Part shown: positions 1 through 8,570 of the stretch, in pieces
Position numbering within the stretch: position 1 is the stretch's first letter
Layout: every line of letters begins with the position of its first letter
DNA from: an uncultured Paracoccaceae bacterium
GTDB lineage: Bacteria > Pseudomonadota > Alphaproteobacteria > Rhodobacterales > Rhodobacteraceae
Assembly (NCBI GenBank): GCA_947493255.1
Contig: CANLQK010000001.1
Coordinates: forward strand, 372,001-436,000
Reading direction: 5' to 3'
DNA: 64,000 nt
Position numbers and translations under genes: made by a program
The notes under the pieces: generated by a model
Database searches by the model: none
The model's input: only the letters and a program-made list of their open reading frames with translations
Told to the model about the DNA's origin: nothing

Positions 1-40
1 CGGCTAAGCGACAGATCGGATGTAAGGTTAATGCGTTCCA

Positions 41-1195
41 TTATGTGCGTGGTCCATTTCCAAGAGGGGTTGCAGGCGTATCGCTGGGGACACGACCATA
101 AGCATGGGGCAATGAGCAGGTTTTCAAGTCGGGCATGACAAGTTTTCCGAAATGTTTTGCTTCATCGATGTGCGGGTAACCAGAGAAAATGAAGCTGCGG
201 ATGCCCATCTTTCGGTAGTTTTCGATTTTGCTAAGCACTTGATCAGCCGAGCCGACCAACGCGGCACCACAGCCAGACCGTGCACGGCCAACGCCTGTCC
301 ACAGACCCGGTTCAACGTAACCGTATTTGTCAGCCAGCTCGCGTGCCTTGGCTTGGTGGGCGACGCCTAGTGAAATACTGTCATGAGCGCGGTCTCGGAT
401 AAGTTTGCCATAGTCGTCGTCCAGCTTTGACACGATATAGTCGGCGTATTCGCGCGCCTCTGCTTCAGTGTCGCGCACGATCATGTGCACGCGGAGACCG
501 TAATCCAATGTGCGGTCGTATTTTTCGGCCACCGCATTCACATCTTTCATGCGCTGCGCGATGTTTTCTTCTGGTTCGGGCCACATCAGATAAACGTCGC
601 AATGTTGGCCGCACAGATCCAAGGCGGCTGGGCTGTAGCCACCAAAATACAGCAAGGGGCCACCAATCTGGTATGGCGTCGCAGGGGCTGTTGGCACACC
701 CTTGAAATTATAGACTTCGCCTTCGTAGTTAATCTCGTCTTGGGTCCATGCCTGCTTCAAGATCTCGACGACTTCGCGCGACCGTTGATACCGGAAGCCA
801 CTTTCAGCAACTTCGCCCGGAAAATCCGAGGAAATGACGTTGAGCGTAAGGCGACCTTTCATCATGTGATCCAACGTGGCGACTGTGCGCGCCAACATGA
901 TGGGTTGCATTTCGCCACAGCGGATCGCGGCCAGCATGTTGATTTTCTCGGTGAGCGGCGCCATGCCTGCAACGAATGACAATGTGTCTTGGCCAACTTG
1001 GTACGATGATGGGGCCAACACATTACGGAACCCTTGTTCTTCTGCCGTTAGGACAATGTCGCGACAGTGTTTCCATGACGATCGCAGGTCACCGTCCGGC
1101 ACACCAAGAAATTGGTAGTCGTCTGAACATAAAGCAGAAAACCAAGACACTTCTGATGCGTCTAGGTCTGGGCTTGTTACTGGTACAACGGTCAT
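41..1195 (-). CDS. SsuD-like LLM-class flavin-dependent monooxygenase
   Basis: A 384-residue protein of the bacterial luciferase-like superfamily, closest in pattern to FMNH2-dependent alkanesulfonate monooxygenases (SsuD), which split the C-S bond of sulfonates to an aldehyde and sulfite. Family-type landmarks are GLRVHMIVRDTEAEA at residues 233-247, with the Arg and His expected in the active site, and GCGAALVGSADQV (308-320) followed by FSGYPHIDEA (337-346). The start is supported by TTTGGAGG seven to eight bases upstream. It diverges from the GntR regulator at 1303, which probably controls it. No flavin reductase or ABC sulfonate transporter is visible, but the minus-strand operon may continue beyond the left edge. 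The substrate is not known; other LLM-class substrates are possible. Confidence 0.85.
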   Translation of the reverse strand: MTVVPVTSPDLDASEVSWFSALCSDDYQFLGVPDGDLRSSWKHCRDIVLTAEEQGFRNVLAPSSYQVGQDTLSFVAGMAPLTEKINMLAAIRCGEMQPIMLARTVATLDHMMKGRLTLNVISSDFPGEVAESGFRYQRSREVVEILKQAWTQDEINYEGEVYNFKGVPTAPATPYQIGGPLLYFGGYSPAALDLCGQHCDVYLMWPEPEENIAQRMKDVNAVAEKYDRTLDYGLRVHMIVRDTEAEAREYADYIVSKLDDDYGKLIRDRAHDSISLGVAHQAKARELADKYGYVEPGLWTGVGRARSGCGAALVGSADQVLSKIENYRKMGIRSFIFSGYPHIDEAKHFGKLVMPDLKTCSLPHAYGRVPSDTPATPLGNGPRT

Positions 1196-1210
1196 GGCAC
1201 CTCCAAAGGG

Positions 1211-1266
1211 TATTGATTTGCCCCTTGCGTAGCATCCTAAAGATGGTGCATCAATAGTGTATCAAT
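1211..1266. promoter_or_regulatory. Candidate GntR operator region with ATCAAT repeats
   Basis: The spacer between the divergent flavin monooxygenase and GntR genes holds two direct copies of G(C/T)ATCAAT at 1249-1256 and 1259-1266, ten bases (one helical turn) apart, and an inverted copy TATTGAT at 1211-1217. Repeats phased on one face of the helix fit a dimeric regulator. The link to the adjacent GntR protein is inference. Confidence 0.4.
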
Positions 1267-1302
1267 TGTTCTGCCACGAAGTGATCAAGAAAGGGAGGAT
1301 TG

Positions 1303-2025
1303 ATGTCAGATTTTCAAACAACGTCCGACCGATACGGGGCGCTTCCGAAGTATGTCCAGATCGCAGAGATGTTGATCCGCGATATGGCTGCTGGACGTTT
1401 GGTGGATGGCGCACGTTTGCCGCCCGAACGTGAAATGGCCCAAGAGTTGGGCATTGCAGTTGGGACATTGCGAAAGTCATTGGATGTTTTGGCAGACAAA
1501 GGCCTGCTGGAACGGGTTCAAGGGTCTGGCAATTACGTGCGCGCGCAGGCGAACGTACCGTCAGTCTATTCGTTTTTGCGAATTGAACGGTTGCAGGGCG
1601 GTGGCTTGCCCACGGCGGAAATGTTGTCGATTGACCAGATGGTGGCCCCCCATGCGGCAGGATTTCGTAGCCCTAATGGGTTTCGGTTCCGCCGGCTTCG
1701 GTTCATGGATGAAGTGCCCGCCGCGATGGAAGAGATCTGGTTGGATGGCGCTGTGACCGACGCAGTTGACGCCAATGCAGTGTCTGAATCCCTATACCTT
1801 TATTACCGAGAGGCGCTCGGGGTTGTTATTACGGCTGCCGAGGACCGTGTGAATGTCGCTGCGGTGCCGGACTGGGTGGACCCTAGGTTTGGCTTGAAGG
1901 CAGGCGAGGTTGCTGGATACATCGAACGGACAGGGCGCGCGCAATCAGGCGAAACTGTTGAGTTTTCAAGAACATGGTTCGATCCGAACCAAATTAATTA
2001 TGTCTCAAGACTGGGAAAGAGCTAA
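1303..2025 (+). CDS. GntR/HutC-family transcriptional regulator
   Basis: A 240-residue DNA-binding regulator. Residues 10-75 form a GntR winged helix: YVQIAEMLIRDMAAGRL, then the recognition-helix region LPPEREMAQELGIAVGTLRK. The remainder resembles a UTRA ligand-binding domain, as in HutC-type regulators. ATG at 1303 is preferred to the TTG just before it because GGGAGG lies at proper spacing. It diverges from the SsuD-like monooxygenase and is followed three bases later by the Gfo/Idh/MocA dehydrogenase, so it probably autoregulates and controls both sides in response to a sugar-like or sulfonate-related ligand. The ligand cannot be read from sequence. Confidence 0.88.
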   Translation: MSDFQTTSDRYGALPKYVQIAEMLIRDMAAGRLVDGARLPPEREMAQELGIAVGTLRKSLDVLADKGLLERVQGSGNYVRAQANVPSVYSFLRIERLQGGGLPTAEMLSIDQMVAPHAAGFRSPNGFRFRRLRFMDEVPAAMEEIWLDGAVTDAVDANAVSESLYLYYREALGVVITAAEDRVNVAAVPDWVDPRFGLKAGEVAGYIERTGRAQSGETVEFSRTWFDPNQINYVSRLGKS

Positions 2026-2028
2026 CGC

Positions 2029-3135
2029 ATGGAGATGGTAAACTACGGGATTATTGGATGTGGTATGATGGCACGAGAGCACATCCAAAACATCAATCTG
2101 TTGCCCCATGGTCGCGTGACTGTGGTGTATGATCCTGTCACAGAATTGGCTGAAAGCGCGGCAATTCTGGCTGGCGAAGGTGGCAGCGCAGCGCCAGCGA
2201 ATGTTACCGAATCACTGGATGCGTTCTTGGCGTTCGAAAAACTGGATGCGGTTGTGATTGTCAGCCCGAACAATATCCACGTGTCCCAACTGCGCGAGAT
2301 TGTGGCCAAACGGCCCATGCCAATTCTGTGCGAAAAACCGCTTTATACGGACCCCGCGGATGCCGCAGAGTTGGATAAGCTGTTTAAGGGCTATGCGCAT
2401 CCTGTTTGGGTTGCGATGGAATATCGGTACATGCCGCCCGTCGCCGCGTTGATTGAACAGGCTGAACAGGCGACCGGTGGGATTGCGATGTTAAGCATTC
2501 GTGAACATAGGTTCCCGTTCTTGCCCAAGATTGGGGATTGGAACCGGTTCAACGAAAACACAGGCGGCACACTGGTTGAAAAATGCTGTCATTTCTTTGA
2601 CTTGATGCGGGTGATTTTGAATTCCGAACCAGTGCGCGTAATGGCGTCAGCAGGTCAAACTCTGAACCACAAAGACGAAGAATACGATGGCCGTGTGCCT
2701 GATATTTGGGACAACGGATACGTGATTGTCGATTTCGCCAACGGTGCGCGTGCGATGTTAGAATTATGCATGTTCGCCGAAGGGTCTCAGTACCAAGAAG
2801 AAATCAGCGCCGTGGGCCCCAAGGGCAAGATCGAATGCTTGGTTCCGGGACCGGGCCGTTTTTGGCCGGAAAAACTTGGTCCTGCGCCGGTTCCTCAGCT
2901 GATCATCAGCCCGCGTGCCCCCAAGGGGCCGATCACGATGGACATTCCTGTAGACCCAACGTTGCTTGAAGCTGGAGATCACAACGGGTCGACGTTTTAT
3001 CAACATCAGCGGTTTAATGCGGTTGTGCGGGGACAGGGCGGAGTTGAGGTAACGCTGTCAGATGGCGCCAAAGCGGTCGCTATGGGAATCGCGGCGCAGG
3101 AAAGTGCCGCGACGGGGCAGGCGGTTGAGATTTGA
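2029..3135 (+). CDS. Gfo/Idh/MocA-family NAD(P)-dependent oxidoreductase
   Basis: A 368-residue dehydrogenase with an N-terminal Rossmann fold (YGIIGCGMMAREHI at about residues 6-19) and the family EKP motif (ILCEKPLYTD, about residues 99-108), whose Lys is normally catalytic. The C-terminal half is the alpha/beta substrate domain. The family oxidises or reduces sugars, inositols and related polyols. The gene starts three bases after the GntR stop, indicating one transcript. Together with the divergent flavin monooxygenase it suggests catabolism of a sugar-like or sulfonated compound, but no specific substrate is supported. It ends just before the cytochrome gene. Confidence 0.87.
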   Translation: MEMVNYGIIGCGMMAREHIQNINLLPHGRVTVVYDPVTELAESAAILAGEGGSAAPANVTESLDAFLAFEKLDAVVIVSPNNIHVSQLREIVAKRPMPILCEKPLYTDPADAAELDKLFKGYAHPVWVAMEYRYMPPVAALIEQAEQATGGIAMLSIREHRFPFLPKIGDWNRFNENTGGTLVEKCCHFFDLMRVILNSEPVRVMASAGQTLNHKDEEYDGRVPDIWDNGYVIVDFANGARAMLELCMFAEGSQYQEEISAVGPKGKIECLVPGPGRFWPEKLGPAPVPQLIISPRAPKGPITMDIPVDPTLLEAGDHNGSTFYQHQRFNAVVRGQGGVEVTLSDGAKAVAMGIAAQESAATGQAVEI

Positions 3136-3171
3136 ATTTATTCTTCTCGGAAGATCGTCTAGTTCTTCGGT

Positions 3172-3606
3172 ATGAAAAGTAGCATTCCTTTGACTTTAGC
3201 TTTTGTTGCAATTGCCGCCGTTGCCACCGCGCATACGGGCGCAACAGGTGTCGTTTTGGAACGCATGCATGGCATGTCCGAAATGGAAAACGGATTGAAG
3301 TCGATCGGTTCCGTCATAAGGGGACAGACGCCCTATGATCAAGACATGGTTAGAGCAACGGGGGCAACCATCCAGACCCATGCCAGTAAAATGGTCGACC
3401 TGTTTGTACCTGGGACTGATGGCGGGGTGTCGGAAGCGCGACCAGAGATTTGGACAGATGCTGCGCGTTTTGCAGAATTGGCTGAGGAGCTTGCAATCCT
3501 CGGAGAGGAGCTTGCAATAGTTTCCTCATACGAGGATGCGCGCAGCTTGGTGGCGCGGATAAATTTCAGTTGCAGCGCATGCCACGACGATTTTCGCACC
3601 GAATAA
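3172..3606 (+). CDS. Cytochrome c' / c-556-like periplasmic protein
   Basis: A 144-residue secreted haem protein. Residues 1-20 (MKSSIPLTLAFVAIAAVATA) form a signal peptide. The single haem-binding CSACH motif lies near the C-terminus at about residues 135-139, the arrangement of class II cytochromes c (cytochrome c' and c-556), which are four-helix bundles with the haem site in the last helix. The helical middle is consistent with that fold. The partner is unknown; it may take electrons in the periplasm or bind small gases such as NO. It converges on the dioxygenase gene with only about ten bases between the stops. Confidence 0.8.
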   Translation: MKSSIPLTLAFVAIAAVATAHTGATGVVLERMHGMSEMENGLKSIGSVIRGQTPYDQDMVRATGATIQTHASKMVDLFVPGTDGGVSEARPEIWTDAARFAELAEELAILGEELAIVSSYEDARSLVARINFSCSACHDDFRTE

Positions 3607-3615
3607 TCTGTGCGG

Positions 3616-4419
3616 CTAGGCTTGGTCTGGCCAGATCGTGGGAAACCAATCTTCGCGTAGTTTTTGGTTCTGTTCCATGTGGTGGCCCGGAAAAGGTGGC
3701 GAGGTAGGGCCGGGACGTTGGGTGTAGCGCGCGTCATCGCCCAATAAACGCAACGAAAACGCGCGGCGGCGGGTGGTCGTTTCATTTCCGCGTGCGCCGT
3801 GAAGGATGTTGTAGTTAAACGCGACCGCGTCACCCGGTTCCATCGCCCATTCCCGAATTTCCATGCCGTCTTCGTCTGGATCTGGCACGGGCATGTAGTC
3901 TTCTTCATTGGGGTAAAATGATGTTTCCGCGAGCCAGCGGGTTGGCAGTACCGGTTTTGGCCAAAGATGTGACCCTGCAACACAACGCAGCGAGGCGTCC
4001 GTTACCGGATCAAGGGGTGACCAAAAGCTGACGGTTTGCTGGCCTTGCACAAAGTAATAAGGTCCATCTGTGTGCCAAGGGGTTGGTTTGGATGTGCCCG
4101 GTTCTTTGACCAAAACGTGGTCGTGAAAAAGTTGCACCGATTGGCTTTGCATTAAATCGGCAGCTACAGCGGCGGCAGGGCTTGCGCGAATTACTTGTTC
4201 GAATTCTGGGATGCGTTGCCAATTGCAATAATCGTCGAAAAAACGGCCCTTTTCGTGGTCGTGCAAGTTTTCAGCGGCGTAAGGGCCGGGGGTTGCCATG
4301 TTGCGGTCAACGCCAGCGCGCAGGGTATCGACATGGTCAGCGAATAGCCCTCGCACGAGGACGACGCCGTCACGTTGATAGGCGTCAATGTCGTCTTGGG
4401 TGATGAGGGGGTGTGTCAT
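3616..4419 (-). CDS. Phytanoyl-CoA dioxygenase (PhyH)-family Fe(II)/2-oxoglutarate enzyme
   Basis: A 267-residue non-haem iron oxygenase. The metal facial triad is visible as HTD (His116, Asp118, in TPWHTDGPYYF) and His207 (NYNILHGARGNE), with Arg near 218 placed to bind 2-oxoglutarate. Such enzymes hydroxylate CoA esters, ectoine, phosphonates, sulfonates and other small molecules, so the substrate is open. It lies 41 bases downstream of purU on the same strand, separated by a 9-bp hairpin. An oxidative demethylase or C-S/C-P cleaving role beside a formyl-THF hydrolase is attractive but is inference. Confidence 0.82.
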   Translation of the reverse strand: MTHPLITQDDIDAYQRDGVVLVRGLFADHVDTLRAGVDRNMATPGPYAAENLHDHEKGRFFDDYCNWQRIPEFEQVIRASPAAAVAADLMQSQSVQLFHDHVLVKEPGTSKPTPWHTDGPYYFVQGQQTVSFWSPLDPVTDASLRCVAGSHLWPKPVLPTRWLAETSFYPNEEDYMPVPDPDEDGMEIREWAMEPGDAVAFNYNILHGARGNETTTRRRAFSLRLLGDDARYTQRPGPTSPPFPGHHMEQNQKLREDWFPTIWPDQA

Positions 4420-4426
4420 GGGGTAA

Positions 4427-4449
4427 CGGTGCCGCGTGAAGCGGCACCG
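4427..4449. promoter_or_regulatory. Intercistronic hairpin between purU and the PhyH-family gene
   Basis: CGGTGCCGC (4427-4435) and GCGGCACCG (4441-4449) form a perfect 9-bp stem with a five-base loop. No T-run follows on either strand, so it is more likely an mRNA stability or attenuation element than a classical terminator. Confidence 0.5.
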
Positions 4450-4460
4450 GTCAAGTCAGT

Positions 4461-5348
4461 TTAGCCCATACGTTCGGATGAATAGCTGCCCGGTGACGCG
4501 TTGAAGACGACTGTTTTGTTGCCATTCAGGAATGTACGATAGTTTGCGTGGGCGTGGATTGCGCGCGCAAGAACCTGACTTTCGACATCGCGACCAAGCG
4601 ACACATAGTCGGATGCGCTTTGTGCGTGGCTGACGCGCACGATGTCTTGTTCGATGATCGGGCCTTCATCAAGGTCCGCCGTCACATAGTGCGATGTCGC
4701 ACCGATCAGTTTTACACCGCGTTCGAATGCCTGTTTGTAGGGGTTCGCCCCCTTAAAGGAAGGCAAGAATGAATGGTGGATATTGATGATCCGCCCAGAC
4801 ATTTTTTGACACATCGCATCGGACAAGATCTGCATGTAGCGCGCCAAAACAATTAACTCCGCGTCGGTATCTTCGACGACCTTCATAATGGCGGCTTCGG
4901 CTTCGGGTTTGTTTTCTTTGGTAACTTTGATGCAGTGGAACGGGATGTCGCTGTTCACGACAATCTTTTGATAATCCATGTGGTTTGAGATTACAGCGAC
5001 GATTTCGACGGGCAGGGCGCCGATGCGCACACGGTACAGCAGGTCATTCAGGCAGTGGCCAAACCGGCTGACCATAATGACGACTTTCATCTTCACGGCT
5101 TCATCGTGAAATGCGAATGTCATGTCGAAATTCTTGGCGACGTCGTTGGCGAAGCCGGCTTGCAGGTCGGCTTGTTTTACGCCCGTTTCGGATGTGAAAC
5201 TGATCCGCATGAAGAATTGTTCTGTGTCCAGATCGTCGTATTGTGAACTGTCGGTGATATTGCATCCGTTGTCGGCCAAGAACGTTGAAATGGCAGCGAC
5301 AATGCCGCGTTTGGACCGGGCTGTCACGGTGAGGCAATATTTGGTCAT
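4461..5348 (-). CDS. purU: Formyltetrahydrofolate deformylase PurU
   Basis: A 295-residue cytosolic enzyme that hydrolyses 10-formyl-THF to formate and THF. An N-terminal ACT domain (MTKYCLTVTARSKRGIVAAI) precedes the formyltransferase fold, whose catalytic Asn-His-Asp residues lie in NIHHSFLPSFKGANPYKQA and in SHYVTADLDEGPIIEQD. The ATG at 5348 is chosen because AAGGAT stands just upstream and the length fits the family; the frame is open to 5411 without similarity. In methylated-amine and DMSP users, PurU helps drain one-carbon units made by sarcosine oxidase and DmdA, both encoded in this window. About 240 bases separate it from the next upstream gene, so it probably has its own promoter. 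Confidence 0.93.
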   Translation of the reverse strand: MTKYCLTVTARSKRGIVAAISTFLADNGCNITDSSQYDDLDTEQFFMRISFTSETGVKQADLQAGFANDVAKNFDMTFAFHDEAVKMKVVIMVSRFGHCLNDLLYRVRIGALPVEIVAVISNHMDYQKIVVNSDIPFHCIKVTKENKPEAEAAIMKVVEDTDAELIVLARYMQILSDAMCQKMSGRIINIHHSFLPSFKGANPYKQAFERGVKLIGATSHYVTADLDEGPIIEQDIVRVSHAQSASDYVSLGRDVESQVLARAIHAHANYRTFLNGNKTVVFNASPGSYSSERMG

Positions 5349-5586
5349 GTCGAGATCCTTTTTCGAAACCCCGTGTTCTGGGGAAATGACAGCATCAAGG
5401 ATGCGTTTCATTTGAGATGGCAGTTGGGCGGGAATTGAACAAGCAACCTTTGTCGATTTTTGTGGCTGACTTTGCCCTTAATTTGAAATGCTTAAGCGCA
5501 ATTTTGCCAATATGCGTCACGCGTTGCCAATAGGAGACGGACGGCGCGGGCGCGCGCATATACGCCCCTGCTGATGACGGGGTGTC

Positions 5587-6558
5587 TTAGAGTTCACGCG
5601 CCACGTCGATCATCCTGTTGGCGAACCCCCATTCGTTATCATACCAGCCAAACAGACGGATTTGGTTGCCCGTGGCACGGGTTTGGGGCAGGGCAAGGAT
5701 AACGCTTTCTGGACGCATTCGCAGATCCGAGGACACTAACGGTTCGTCCACACAGCCAATGATGGAATTGCGATACCCTAGTAGGGTTTCGTTGATGTCA
5801 GCGGCTGTCACTGACGCGTTGACAGTTGCCACAAGGTCAATGGCAGAAACAGTTGGCGACGGTACGCGTACTGAAGATACCACTGTTCGCCCTTTCAATG
5901 CTGGCAAGACCTTATCAACAAGGTCCGCCGCACTGGTGGTGGTCGGGACCATCGATAGTGCCGCAGCGCGGGAGCGTTCGAAGCTTCCGTTCGCGGTGTC
6001 GATACTGGGCTGTGACGCTGTGTAGCAATGGATTGTGGTAACGTGAGCGGATGCGAGACCAAAATCGCGGTCAATCAATGGTAACAGCGGGGCGATGGCG
6101 TTGGTGGTGCACGACCCCAAAGAGATGATTTTCTGGTCGTTAAAGGCTGCGTCATTCGCACCCGGTATTAGGGTCAAGTCCGCTGTCGGGCAGGGGCCAG
6201 AGACCAAGACATGTTTTACATCGGTGCTAGACCAATTTCTTGCGAACTGGGGGTCTTTGCCTCGTCCAGTGCAGTCCAGAACACAGTCAACGGTTTGAAG
6301 TAAATCTGAATTAAGATTGGCCTCTTTTAGCAGCGGAATACGCTGCCCGCTTACACAAAGCGTTGTACCATCAAGCGACACTTCAGAAGGGTGACGACCG
6401 AAAATTGAATCATACTTGAACAGGTAGTTTAGGTGCTCTGGGGCAGCGAGGTCATTGATCATGACGACGTCAACGTTAGTGCCCTTGCGTTCTGTCGTTA
6501 AGGCGCGCAGCACACTACGGCCAATACGGCCAAACCCATTGATAAGTACTCTTGGCAC
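5587..6558 (-). CDS. Divergent glyceraldehyde-3-phosphate dehydrogenase homologue
   Basis: A 323-residue NAD-dependent dehydrogenase of the GAPDH/erythrose-4-phosphate dehydrogenase family. It has the dinucleotide motif INGFGRIGR (6-14), catalytic Cys150 in SCTTN, catalytic His177 (TTIHCYT), the conserved Arg231 (VRVPSP) and the C-terminal YDNEWGF signature. It departs from canonical GAPDH in the phosphate-binding loop, which reads TTSAAD (207-212) where STGAAK is expected, and in the sequence before the catalytic Cys (SLGSCTTN for SNASCTTN). GTG at 6558 is the likely start, with a weak ribosome-binding site. It is the last gene of the minus-strand cysteate cluster, about 120 bases after the exporter. 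The substrate may not be glyceraldehyde-3-phosphate. Confidence 0.8.
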   Translation of the reverse strand: MPRVLINGFGRIGRSVLRALTTERKGTNVDVVMINDLAAPEHLNYLFKYDSIFGRHPSEVSLDGTTLCVSGQRIPLLKEANLNSDLLQTVDCVLDCTGRGKDPQFARNWSSTDVKHVLVSGPCPTADLTLIPGANDAAFNDQKIISLGSCTTNAIAPLLPLIDRDFGLASAHVTTIHCYTASQPSIDTANGSFERSRAAALSMVPTTTSAADLVDKVLPALKGRTVVSSVRVPSPTVSAIDLVATVNASVTAADINETLLGYRNSIIGCVDEPLVSSDLRMRPESVILALPQTRATGNQIRLFGWYDNEWGFANRMIDVAREL

Positions 6559-6679
6559 AGGGTGACCCCATCTATTGATTTTAGTCGAATAGCAATCGTC
6601 AGATTTTGGCTATCAAACACATACTTTGACCAACAGGTTCGAATTGGCAAGGGCTGCAAGATTATAAGAGTAAGCTTCT

Positions 6680-7696
6680 TCATTGCAGGTAAAATTGCGT
6701 GAACAACATCGCGCCAGTAAGGATGAACACGGTCTCGATAACGAGAATAATCAGCAGTGTTGGGTGGACTTTCAGCACGGCCTTTAGGTTTGTTTGTAAA
6801 CCGAGGGCCGCGATGGCTATGACTAGCATCCATCGAGAGGCTTCGGCGATCAGACTTACCAGATCGTCAGGGAGGGGTACGACTGAGCGCAGTATAGCCA
6901 AGCCGACAAAAAGCCAAAGAAACCATGGCACTGCGACCTTTGACTTTCCTTCCGACCGAAACGCGAAGTGCACACCCATGACCAGTAACGGTAAGCAGGC
7001 GACCCGGATCATTTTTACTAAAGCTGCCAGCAACCCGGCTTCGTCGCTGACTGAGTAACCCGCGCCGACAACTTGTGCGACGTCATGGATCGTTGCCCCG
7101 ATCAGGAAACCCGTTTGAAGGTCAGACAGCCCAAGGGCCTTCGCCAAAACCGGATATAGAACCATTGCCACCGTTGACAGGACAGTAACGCTGATCACGA
7201 CTAAAATTGTATCGTCTTCTCGTTTTGGGTGGCTAGGCAAAACGGCTGAAAATGCTAAGGCTGCGGACGCCCCGCAGACGGCAACCGCGCCGCCAGATAA
7301 GATGCCATAGGCAAACCGACGGGAGGTCGCAAATGACAACACGATCCCTAGGCCCATAGTTAGCACTACCAAAGCGACGATGGCCCCAACGGACACCGTT
7401 CCCAATGTTTGAACGTCTTCAAACACCAATTGGATGCCCAGTAGGCCAACACCCAATCGCAAAACAGACTTGGCGGTTAGTTTAAGACCCGGCTGCAGGG
7501 TTGTCTGTTCGGACAAGAAGCTAAGCGAAAGCCCAATCAAAAGCGCAAACAGCATTGTAGGCGCGCCGTAGTGTTCCGACAAGAAGGTCGCCGCAGCGGC
7601 AATTACTGCTGCGACGGAAAAACCGCGCCAGTGTTTTTGGACGAAAGCATGAAGCCGCTTGGTCAGTGGGCCGATCGTAGTTGTGTTACTGTCCAT
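6680..7696 (-). CDS. cuyZ: PSE/YeiH-family membrane exporter, CuyZ/SuyZ-like
   Basis: A 338-residue polytopic membrane protein with about ten hydrophobic segments, of the putative sulfate exporter family (YeiH, UPF0324). Family-type stretches include GVGLLGIQLVFEDVQTLG, SGGAVAVCGASAALAF and IGATIHDVAQVVGAGYSV. Members beside sulfonate-degrading genes (SuyZ, CuyZ, TauZ) are proposed to export the sulfite or sulfate released by desulfonation. It lies between the racemase and the GAPDH homologue in the transcript that begins at cuyA, which supports that role. The ribosome-binding site before ATG 7696 is weak. The symbol is assigned from context. Confidence 0.78.
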   Translation of the reverse strand: MDSNTTTIGPLTKRLHAFVQKHWRGFSVAAVIAAAATFLSEHYGAPTMLFALLIGLSLSFLSEQTTLQPGLKLTAKSVLRLGVGLLGIQLVFEDVQTLGTVSVGAIVALVVLTMGLGIVLSFATSRRFAYGILSGGAVAVCGASAALAFSAVLPSHPKREDDTILVVISVTVLSTVAMVLYPVLAKALGLSDLQTGFLIGATIHDVAQVVGAGYSVSDEAGLLAALVKMIRVACLPLLVMGVHFAFRSEGKSKVAVPWFLWLFVGLAILRSVVPLPDDLVSLIAEASRWMLVIAIAALGLQTNLKAVLKVHPTLLIILVIETVFILTGAMLFTQFYLQ

Positions 7697-7763
7697 CAGT
7701 TCATCGCATTTAGGGCGACGGACGAGGCAGCGTTTCGGAAAGCAGTTACCATTGAAAGGTGTC

Positions 7764-8489
7764 CTAGTGTTTTGAAAAGCGTTTTTTGGGGGACGTGCCG
7801 GTGTCAGAAAGATTGACGATTTCCGAAGTCAATTCATCCAGTGCGTCAATTAAGGGGACAGGGGCTGTCAACTGAGGGGACATGAGTGAAAATTCGGTGC
7901 AGCCAATGATAAAACCGTCGACACCAGAGGTGACCATATCGGTGATGATGCTCTGGACATCGGCCAAAGTTTGGGGGCTTTTTCCAACTGCCTTTATGGT
8001 TTCAATCGTAACAAGAAGTTTGTCGATGTCTTTGGGAAACTGAGCCGTCAGCCCATAAGGCCTTAAGGCTTTTTCAAACAACTGAGTTTTAATGTTGGCT
8101 GGGGACGCAAGGATACCGACTATGGCATTTTCGGCCACACTATTTGCGATAGATTTGGCAGTTAGTTCTATCATATTTAGGAATTTGGCAGAAACCGCCT
8201 GTGTGATGTCTTTGGCAAAATGGTGGGCAGTGCAGCACGGCATGGCGAGGGCATCAATATCGCTGGCTTCAAGGCAGCGGGCCATATGTGCAAGAACAGG
8301 GCCCGGGTTTTCACCACGTTTGTGGATAAGATAGTCAATGCGAGAAGGGACCTGCGGGTTCATGTCAATCAAAAGCGGGATATGATCAGCATCCGACTTG
8401 GCTGCGACTGCGTTAAGCACGCGTTGTTGCAATAAGATTGTTGCTGCGGGGCCCATGCCACCTAAAATACCGATACGTGGTTTCGTCAT
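7764..8489 (-). CDS. Aspartate/glutamate racemase-family protein in the cysteate cluster
   Basis: A 241-residue PLP-independent racemase. It begins with the family signature IGILGGMGPAAT and has the two Cys positions of the two-base mechanism: Cys85/Cys86 in MPCCTAHHF and Cys197 in IIGCTEFS. Cys-Cys replaces the usual CNT at the first site. ATG at 8489 follows an AGAGG site; the frame extends upstream without similarity. Position between cuyA and the exporter suggests an amino-acid racemase serving cysteate metabolism, for example feeding D-cysteate into the L-specific lyase. Aspartate, a structural analogue of cysteate, is the usual substrate. A maleate-isomerase-like role cannot be excluded. 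Confidence 0.82.
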   Translation of the reverse strand: MTKPRIGILGGMGPAATILLQQRVLNAVAAKSDADHIPLLIDMNPQVPSRIDYLIHKRGENPGPVLAHMARCLEASDIDALAMPCCTAHHFAKDITQAVSAKFLNMIELTAKSIANSVAENAIVGILASPANIKTQLFEKALRPYGLTAQFPKDIDKLLVTIETIKAVGKSPQTLADVQSIITDMVTSGVDGFIIGCTEFSLMSPQLTAPVPLIDALDELTSEIVNLSDTGTSPKKRFSKH

Positions 8490-8570
8490 GCCAAACCTCT
8501 TTTGAGACGTTTTTAGGTCAATGATGCGGGGGGGCAATGTTGGCCCCCAAGCTGGTCAAAAAGACTGTTC

